Positions 40,574-46,080 of a stretch of DNA of 46,080 bases are shown in pieces. The notes beneath the pieces were generated by a model. It searched no databases, was not told the DNA's origin, and saw only the letters and a list, made by a program, of their open reading frames with translations. Position 1 is the first letter of the stretch; each line of letters starts with the position of its first letter. This DNA is from an uncultured Clostridia bacterium (GTDB lineage Bacteria; Bacillota; Clostridia; Oscillospirales; Acutalibacteraceae), in the NCBI GenBank assembly GCA_938034875.1, contig CALHND010000003.1, forward strand, positions 1-46,080, given 5' to 3'. The translations under genes and the position numbers were made by a program.

Positions 40574-43216
40574 TTAGTTGTCAAACCCGTCATCAATTTT
40601 CAGCGGGTCGTTGTCATCGTTTACCTCTGGGGCAGCATGTGTCTCGCCGTCAATGATAAACATATTAGGAACACCATGTGCATCCTCTTGCGTAGCCTGC
40701 GCCTCAGTATTTTCGTGCGACTCAGCTTCAGCAAGCTCTGCCTCATACTCGGCAATCAGCCTGTCCTCTTCTTCCCACTTTGCAGCGAGTTTTTCTCCTT
40801 CAGGATAACGAACAGTGCACTTTTCGGGATGCTTTTTCTTATAAATGCTCCAAAGCGTAATGTACGCCACAAACAAAATTATTCCTGCAATTGTTATTAG
40901 CAATCCTGATGTAAGTCCCGGTGTCATGTACTCAAATCGAACAGTATGCTCGCCTTGGTCAACGAGTACAGCCATAAAGCCTACATTAACATTTTCAATA
41001 TCTACTTTATTTCCGTCAACATACGCTGTCCAGCCCTTTTCATACGGAACGGCATAAAAAACATAGTTGGGTTTGTCCAGATTTACTCCGGAAGTGAATC
41101 CCCTGTTATCAACTGTAAAGGTGTTATTAATGGAGGTTTCGCGGCGATCCAAACAGTCAACAAAATATCCGTTTTGAGAAAAATCTTCGTTTGGCAGCTC
41201 GCTAACCTGGGTTAACACGCCGTTAAACTTTGCCGCCTGCTCCTGACTTACTACCATCGCCTTTAGCATTGCAAGCGACTCATTACCGTCGTATTTCTCC
41301 ATATCTTCCTTGGTTATGCAGTAATCATATGTGAAGCCGTATGGTATACAGTAATCGTTTTGCCATACATCAAAATTATTCTTTTGCTCTACATAGCTCC
41401 AGCCGGGCATTTGTGTCCCGTCAAAATCGCTGCCGTTTTTGGTGCTGTCGATTAAATATTTGCAGTTCAAAAAGGAGCGAATCGCGTAATTATCAGTTTC
41501 CGGGCGGGATGCTACTCCTCTATCTACACCGACATACGGGTAATAGTCCATTACCGAGCCCGGTACAATGGAGTGGAACGCCTGAATGGTAGGCAATCCG
41601 AGGAACATGCCTGTATTGTCCATTCCATCAAAAACATCTACGCGGTATTTTTCTGAATCCTCAAGCGTAAAATCAGATTCAATCAGGTCAGGCACAATGA
41701 AATCTCTGGCACTATATGATGACCTTTTGCCGAGGAAAATAAACATTCCTGCGTAACTGACAGCTACAATGCTGATAAGGCAAACGCACATAGTAGTAAA
41801 CTGCGGCGTCCTTTTTTTGATTTGATATAAAATTTCGCCTTTACTGCGTTTTTTCTTTTGCGATAATATGCTTCCACGGTAGGTAAACAGTGCGATAAGA
41901 ACAACTGCACTCGCTATTGCGATAAGACATTGCATCCAAAATCGCCCTGCATAAAATTTACCGTCCTTATTAAAAAGACCGAAGTCTGTTGGCATCTTGC
42001 CATCGTGGCTGGACGGATATAACCCGATAACCAGCGTAAACGCAAGTACGGTACCTACACTCCAGCGGAATGCAGATCCCCAGTCTATATCTGCCTGTTC
42101 AAGTGACTGCGCTGTAACAAGCGACATCATAAGCACAATTATATAGAACCAACGGGCGTAATATGCCGGATTGAACAGCTGAAAAGCGCTGTTTAATACA
42201 GGTATTAGTGCCATGAACAGCAGCGTGATGATCACACGGCGCTGCCAAGTTTTGCGCTTGCTTTGCAGCCACGCAATAACTCCCGTCATGCCAAACAGCG
42301 GCAACCAACCGGCTTGCGATGACCATTTTGCATCTGCTCCGGGGAAAAATACCGGTCTTGCTGGATTGTCGGGCGGAAAGAAAAAGCACTGAATAACATT
42401 AAGAAAGCGCTGATTATTACCGTACAATATTGCATTCCAACCAGTAAGATATCCATCAATTCTGTTATTTTGTATGACTGAATAATAACTTGGTAACAGC
42501 ACAACACACGCCATTGCTCCGCCGATTATGCCCTCTAATAAAATCCAACCCAGTGTGCTGAATTTCATTACCCAGTTTCCCGAAAGGGTGCGAATTGCCC
42601 AGTATATAGCAAGGAAAACAAGCATTCCAGCGAAAAAGTAGTAATTTGACAGCGAGGCAATGAAAACCATAAACGCAAAAAAACCGCGGCGCTTTTCGCA
42701 AACTAACTCTTCAAGTGAAAGCAGTAAAAGCGGGAAAAACACGATTGCCTCGTGAAAATGGTTAAAGAATATATTGTAAACCGAAAATCCGCTGAACGCA
42801 TATAGCAATGCGCCAATAAGTGCATTATCTTTATTGCGGCAAAAACGCCTTAAATAACAATATGCCGTTAGCGAAGAGCAAGCAAATTTGAGCATAAGCA
42901 GCGGACCCATCAGGTGAGGCACCATCCAGCTTGGGAACGGGATAGTCAGCCAGAAAAACGGGCTACCGATAAGATAAAAGCTGTATGAGCCAATAAAGTT
43001 TGCTCCAAGATCGGTATTCCAGTTCCAAAAAATGTTTCCCGATCGCACAGCATCATGCGCTAATTTATAAAACGGCACCTGCTGAACATTGAAATCGCCG
43101 TAAAACAGGAAATACCCCTTATCCATTATGATAAAAGGAATAAAAAACGCAAACGCAATTCCGAGAGCTATAAAAAATGATTCTTTATAGCGTTCCTTTT
43201 TATTATAAAACAGCAT
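40574..43216 (-). CDS. yfhO: YfhO family membrane glycosyltransferase
   Basis: 880 aa. It opens with a helix and the family motif YFLFYGDFNVQQVPFYK, then NWNTDLGANFIGSY, characteristic of YfhO. About 12-13 helices fill residues 15-470, an outside beta-rich domain spans about 490-790 (YEKGWTAYVDGNKVDIENVN near its end), and a last helix (ITIAGIILFVAYITLWSIY) leads to an acidic cytosolic tail. YfhO with CsbB is known to decorate lipoteichoic acid with GlcNAc in Bacillus; the acceptor here is not shown. ATG 43216 has GGAGG upstream. The next gene encodes the matching lipid-sugar synthase. Confidence 0.93.
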   Translation of the reverse strand: MLFYNKKERYKESFFIALGIAFAFFIPFIIMDKGYFLFYGDFNVQQVPFYKLAHDAVRSGNIFWNWNTDLGANFIGSYSFYLIGSPFFWLTIPFPSWMVPHLMGPLLMLKFACSSLTAYCYLRRFCRNKDNALIGALLYAFSGFSVYNIFFNHFHEAIVFFPLLLLSLEELVCEKRRGFFAFMVFIASLSNYYFFAGMLVFLAIYWAIRTLSGNWVMKFSTLGWILLEGIIGGAMACVVLLPSYYSVIQNNRIDGYLTGWNAILYGNNQRFLNVIQCFFFPPDNPARPVFFPGADAKWSSQAGWLPLFGMTGVIAWLQSKRKTWQRRVIITLLFMALIPVLNSAFQLFNPAYYARWFYIIVLMMSLVTAQSLEQADIDWGSAFRWSVGTVLAFTLVIGLYPSSHDGKMPTDFGLFNKDGKFYAGRFWMQCLIAIASAVVLIALFTYRGSILSQKKKRSKGEILYQIKKRTPQFTTMCVCLISIVAVSYAGMFIFLGKRSSYSARDFIVPDLIESDFTLEDSEKYRVDVFDGMDNTGMFLGLPTIQAFHSIVPGSVMDYYPYVGVDRGVASRPETDNYAIRSFLNCKYLIDSTKNGSDFDGTQMPGWSYVEQKNNFDVWQNDYCIPYGFTYDYCITKEDMEKYDGNESLAMLKAMVVSQEQAAKFNGVLTQVSELPNEDFSQNGYFVDCLDRRETSINNTFTVDNRGFTSGVNLDKPNYVFYAVPYEKGWTAYVDGNKVDIENVNVGFMAVLVDQGEHTVRFEYMTPGLTSGLLITIAGIILFVAYITLWSIYKKKHPEKCTVRYPEGEKLAAKWEEEDRLIAEYEAELAEAESHENTEAQATQEDAHGVPNMFIIDGETHAAPEVNDDNDPLKIDDGFDN

Positions 43217-43370
43217 TTTATCCTCCGCTCAGCTTCGGGTGTTATATAATTGCATAACCCACCCGATTATAGATATTGCTATTATAACAGTTTTTGTTAT
43301 AATAATAAAGTAAAATATTCATTTTTATATTACTATCTTTATTATTGATACTTTTGGAGGTATATAAGCA

Positions 43371-43952
43371 ATGCAAAGCAAGTTTTACGCAATACTTTCA
43401 CGCCTAAAATACATTAATCGCTGGTGTCTGATGCGCAATACCCATACAGAAAATTTAAGTGAGCACACCCTTGACACAGCATTTGTAGCCCACGCCTTAG
43501 TAGTAATTCATAACAAGCGATTTGGAGGCAAACTCAACCCCGAACACGCCGCTGTACTGGCTATGTACCACGATGTAAGCGAAATTTTGACTGGAGATAT
43601 GCCAACTCCGGTTAAATATTTAAACGCTGACCTGAAAAAAGCGTACAAGGCAGCTGAAAAGTCCGCATGTGACAAACTTGTCTCATATTTACCCGAGGAC
43701 ATGCGTTCCGAAATCGGAAACTATATTTCACCGGGCCAGGATGATGCGGAATATGCACCATTTATTAAAGCTGCCGATCGTCTTTCAGCTATTGCAAAAT
43801 GCGTAGAGGAGCGTAGCACCGGCAACCGCGAATTTTTATCGGCTGAAAAAGCTCAAACAGAGGCACTGCGTGCCATGAATTTGCCTGCAGCAGATGTTTT
43901 TCTTGATGAATTTATGCCGTCATACGCACTTACACTTGATGAACAGGGCTAA
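43371..43952 (+). CDS. yfbR: YfbR-like HD-domain 5'-nucleotidase
   Basis: 193 aa, the family length. The HD metal site is seen as NLSEHTLDTA (His), MYHDVSEILTGDMPTPVKY (His-Asp) and the later KAADRLSAIAKC (Asp). The family dephosphorylates deoxynucleoside 5'-monophosphates in the cytosol. TTTTGGAGG precedes the ATG. It is monocistronic, divergent from yfhO across an AT-rich 154-bp gap, and ends before a bidirectional terminator. Confidence 0.92.
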   Translation: MQSKFYAILSRLKYINRWCLMRNTHTENLSEHTLDTAFVAHALVVIHNKRFGGKLNPEHAAVLAMYHDVSEILTGDMPTPVKYLNADLKKAYKAAEKSACDKLVSYLPEDMRSEIGNYISPGQDDAEYAPFIKAADRLSAIAKCVEERSTGNREFLSAEKAQTEALRAMNLPAADVFLDEFMPSYALTLDEQG

Positions 43953-44051
43953 AAGTAAAAATAAACTCACGCTTATCAGTTTTATTTTACTCAATCATTA
44001 TGTCATGTTTTTTTATTAATTTAACAATAACTCTTTTCTAATAACAATAAC

Positions 44052-44079
44052 AAAAAACGCTCTTTTCAGAGCGTTTTTT
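44052..44079. terminator. Bidirectional terminator between yfbR and lipoprotein genes
   Basis: AAAAAACGCTCT pairs with AGAGCGTTTTTT around TTTC. It serves both converging genes. Confidence 0.9.
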
Positions 44080-44147
44080 ATTGTTTGCGAATATTATGAT
44101 AATTAGTGTTATTTATACACATGCACTGCTTATTACCTTTCAGTGCA

Positions 44148-45071
44148 TTAAATTTTGTTGAATTTAAGTTTACCCATTACAAATTTGCCGTCTTCTATAG
44201 TAACAGGAGTTGAAACCGTACAAATAAATGTAATTTCTTCACTGTCCACAAATTTTGCCGCAACACGCATTTTCATCGTAACTGTGCCCTTTGAAAATGT
44301 GTAATCAACGTTATTGTCGAAAGCAGTAATTCCGTCATATGTGCCATTGTCGCGTACTATCCTTGTAGCATCGTAAGTGAAGTACTTCTTTGGATCCTTT
44401 CCTTCGCTTACTTCTTCGGCCTTTTGCTCGAATATTATTCGCTTGCCAACCTCAGAAGTGTGGTCAATAAGCCATGTTTTTGATGATACATCATCCTTAT
44501 CTGACTTGTCGTTTTTAGTCGATTCTTCCTTTGCCTCATCTGTTTCATAGCGAATGTCAAATTTATCTTCAAATGTTCTTCTTATCTGGTCGGTAGTAAA
44601 GCATATGTCGGTCACTTTGCCAGATTCAAAATCAATAACATGAAGTTCCTCAACTGAAACATTAGTATTGTAGTCGACATACATAGATATCGCAATTTCA
44701 TCTTCATTGTCGCCATCTATATCCATGCTTGCTATTTCAGGCATTTTATTTTGGGTTGTAAACCACACCCAATCATAATAATAGAGGTTATCCCCCTTAC
44801 GAAATATTACCCCTGTACCATCTTCGTTGACAGCTAGGCCATATAAACCAACATTTTCATCCGGTAGCTCTGCTATAAGGTTTATAGTGCTCCAAGTACT
44901 AAGATCCTCTGCAAGCATTTCTGTCGGCAAATCGGATATTGATACTTTAGAAATATCAAAAGCTTCGACTTCTTCGACAATGCTCGAACTTTCATTGTTA
45001 CTATCGTTACAAGAGCATAGCAAAGACAAAGGTAATACAACACATAAAAGTACCGCTAACATCCGTTTCAT
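44148..45071 (-). CDS. Lipoprotein of unknown function
   Basis: 307 aa. The N-terminus MKRMLAVLLCVVLPLSLLCS ends in a lipobox-like LLCSC; the lipidated Cys is probably C21. A Ser/Asn/Glu-rich linker (NDSNNESSSIVEEVE) follows. The body has beta-type segments and an acidic DIDGDNEDEIAISMY motif near residue 110 that resembles Asp-rich calcium loops (FG-GAP/VCBS type). A Lys/Asp/Glu-rich insert (EAKEESTKNDKSDKDDVSSK) lies near 185. No enzyme motif is visible. AAGGTGATGTAAT precedes the ATG. It is a single gene, and Lgt encoded in this window would modify it. Confidence 0.85.
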   Translation of the reverse strand: MKRMLAVLLCVVLPLSLLCSCNDSNNESSSIVEEVEAFDISKVSISDLPTEMLAEDLSTWSTINLIAELPDENVGLYGLAVNEDGTGVIFRKGDNLYYYDWVWFTTQNKMPEIASMDIDGDNEDEIAISMYVDYNTNVSVEELHVIDFESGKVTDICFTTDQIRRTFEDKFDIRYETDEAKEESTKNDKSDKDDVSSKTWLIDHTSEVGKRIIFEQKAEEVSEGKDPKKYFTYDATRIVRDNGTYDGITAFDNNVDYTFSKGTVTMKMRVAAKFVDSEEITFICTVSTPVTIEDGKFVMGKLKFNKI

Positions 45072-45211
45072 ATTACATCACCTTCTTAATCATTATAATA
45101 ATTATATAGCCAAAGCATAAAAAAATCTACTGTATTTAATTACAAATTATAACAAGTTTGAAACTAATTTGCTTTCTTATTTATTATTAGAATTTTTCTT
45201 ATAATAAATCA

Positions 45212-45238
45212 AAAGCGCAGGGATAAACCCTGCGCTTT
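45212..45238 (-). terminator. Terminator of the 33-aa peptide gene
   Basis: AAAGCGCAGGG pairs with CCCTGCGCTTT around a 5-nt loop; on the minus strand it is followed by TGATTTATTATAAG after a T run. It lies 17 bp after the peptide stop codon and indicates a transcribed gene. Confidence 0.8.
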
Positions 45239-45254
45239 CGATTTTAAGTAGAAC

Positions 45255-45356
45255 TTAGTCAAGCTCTCCCCAGTTTTCATTGGTCTCAGGCTCAGAAGCT
45301 GTCATGATTTCTTCAACTTCGAACTCTACCATTTCCATTTTCGGCATTTCGAACAT
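45255..45356 (-). CDS. 33-aa acidic peptide with strong ribosome site
   Basis: ATG 45356 is preceded by GGAGGTGAAAATA, one of the best ribosome sites in the window, and the frame stops at TAA 45255-45257. The product starts MFEMPKMEMVEFEVEE, has a central IMTASEPE and ends NENWGELD. It is highly acidic (about 11 Glu/Asp) with a single Lys, no signal peptide and no cysteine. From memory it resembles a loose class of short Clostridial proteins of the type (K)PxMExVxFExEDVIxxS, which are uncharacterised; I cannot confirm that here. A precursor-peptide role is possible, but no modifying enzyme is adjacent. It lies 98 bp downstream of the large surface-protein gene, on the same strand, with its own terminator. 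Confidence 0.72.
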   Translation of the reverse strand: MFEMPKMEMVEFEVEEIMTASEPETNENWGELD

Positions 45357-45381
45357 TATTTTCACCTCCGGATAAACTACT

Positions 45382-45407
45382 AATATAAATACTTTCGTAT
45401 TTATATT
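45382..45407. repeat. AT-rich perfect inverted repeat before the 33-aa peptide gene
   Basis: AATATAAATAC pairs with GTATTTATATT around TTTC (11 bp, 4-nt loop). It lies between the surface-protein stop (45457) and the peptide ribosome site. It lacks a T tract on the minus strand, so an operator or RNA-processing element is as likely as a terminator. Confidence 0.6.
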
Positions 45408-45454
45408 CGTAAATATCAATATACAAAAACTGTATAAATAATATTCAAAAAATA

Positions 45455-46080
45455 TTATGCAAAGTAAGCAGCTGCGCCGTCGCCGAATTTCATCATTGAT
45501 TTAGCGAGGTTAGCAAGCTTAACATTTGTACCGTTTACTTTACCTGCTGCATATGTCTCGATTGAGTATGTTGCAGAGTTAGACTGCTGTACTCCGTCGC
45601 CATCATACAGGGTAACTGTTACAGGTATGCTCATTTCTTTGGAAGCAAGACCGTTAAACATAACTGCCCAGTATCCACTTACCTTACCAAAGTTTGCTTC
45701 GTTGCTTAGGTCAAGTCTTACTGACTGTGCTACGCCGTTAAAGTCGGTGTAGCTTGCAATTGCATACCAGGATTCTTTCATTTCAGCTAATTTTTCATCG
45801 CTGATTGATGTCTTGGTAACTACTGCTATATTGATCTTGTTTACATATTCAAGGTTGAAGTTTGTAAAGTCAATTGCATAGCTGGTTTCTTCTGTTCCTG
45901 CTTTGCTGTCAACATATGTTCTTTCAGGAGTAGCTACATCCTGATGCTCGGCAATGTTAGCATTGGCCAAATCATTTGTATTGTAGCTGAAGTAAGTCTG
46001 AGCTGCAGCGCCGTAGTTGAGGAAGTCAACCATCATTGTCTTAAACAGCGGCTTTGTAGTCTTTCCGATCTGGTTCTGAG
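45455..46080 (-). CDS. C-terminal part of the large surface protein (open at the right edge)
   Basis: The minus-strand frame is open from 46080 to the stop at 45455-45457. Its first 18 codons lie in the 55-bp end repeat and are the same codons, in the same frame, as at the left edge. The sequence continues KTMMVDFLNYGAAAQTYFSY, then LANANIAEHQDV, and ends KSMMKFGDGAAAYFA. This NYGAAAQ-type domain recurs at the C-terminus of many secreted proteins of gut Clostridia; its function is unknown. Read across the join, the left fragment supplies the normal upstream half of the domain (EYSLRDYAQNQIG). An internal ATG at 46036 is not a credible start: it has no ribosome site and splits the domain. Confidence 0.85.
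   Translation of the reverse strand, partial: QNQIGKTTKPLFKTMMVDFLNYGAAAQTYFSYNTNDLANANIAEHQDVATPERTYVDSKAGTEETSYAIDFTNFNLEYVNKINIAVVTKTSISDEKLAEMKESWYAIASYTDFNGVAQSVRLDLSNEANFGKVSGYWAVMFNGLASKEMSIPVTVTLYDGDGVQQSNSATYSIETYAAGKVNGTNVKLANLAKSMMKFGDGAAAYFA
46026..46080. repeat. Right copy of 55-bp terminal direct repeat
   Basis: Identical to 1-55 in the same orientation. If the ends are merged the unit length is 46,025 bp, and the surface-protein gene becomes continuous. Confidence 0.97.

Noticed and set aside
1..46080. Plasmid or phage genome suggested by the circular end overlap
   Set aside because: I found no replication initiator, partition, terminase or capsid gene, and the contents are core metabolic and cell-wall genes. 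Kept only as one of several explanations for the overlap.

Overview
The window looks like a chromosomal segment from an uncultured low-GC Gram-positive bacterium, most likely a gut-type Clostridia (Oscillospirales/Ruminococcaceae-like). The evidence is a T-box leader, an M-box leader, strong AGGAGG-type ribosome sites, FtsEX next to a PcsB-like hydrolase, a CsbB/YfhO pair, a YmfF/YmfH pair, and a large secreted beta-helix protein ending in the NYGAAAQ-type domain common in gut Clostridia. This placement comes from gene content, not from a search.

The first and last 55 bases are identical (1-55 and 46026-46080). Joining them gives a 46,025-bp circle and fuses, in frame, the two end fragments of one minus-strand gene (4367 to 1, then 46025 to 45455; about 1645 aa). 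A 55-base end overlap is what a k=55 de Bruijn assembler writes for a self-closing contig. I see no replication, partition or phage structural genes, and many housekeeping genes are present. A repeat-induced loop (paralogous surface genes) or a tandem amplification is therefore at least as likely as a plasmid.

Layout. 1-4367 (-): N-terminal part of the surface protein, with two near-identical 831-bp tandem units. 4671-5333 (+): lipoprotein. 5651-17197 (+): promoter, a partly doubled T-box leader with apparent Leu (CUC) and Ile (AUC) specifiers, then ilvA-ridA-leuA-leuC-leuD-leuB-ilvB-ilvN-ilvC-ilvD. This covers the Ile/Val/Leu pathway except the aminotransferase. 17199-18797: a decayed DUF815 ATPase and a MaoC-like hydratase. 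18885-21587: a scrapyard of mobile-element remnants (integrase tail, three TnpV-like fragments, a repeated stem-loop) surrounding an intact divergent lysE-type exporter and XRE-cupin regulator with a clear operator region.

21660-23268 (-): DUF1643 and YitT proteins. 23659-29071 (-): ctpA, M23 hydrolase, ftsX, ftsE and a CdaR-like regulator, a cell-wall division module. 29606-35851 (+): ymfF, ymfH, lgt, folD, two small membrane or secreted proteins, trmO. 35968-37965 (+): promoter, M-box, a possible 37-aa leader ORF, mgtE, DUF1653. 38148-43216 (-): a GH57-like protein, then a csbB-like glycosyltransferase and yfhO. 43371-43952 (+): YfbR-like HD phosphohydrolase. 44148-45071 (-): lipoprotein. 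45255-45356 (-): a 33-aa acidic peptide with its own strong ribosome site and terminator, just downstream of the surface-protein gene.

The most noteworthy items are the end overlap that restores a gene, the two-specifier leader, the 33-aa peptide, the 37-aa ORF between the M-box and mgtE, and the long acidic tails on FtsE and Lgt. I recognised no tRNA, rRNA or CRISPR array.
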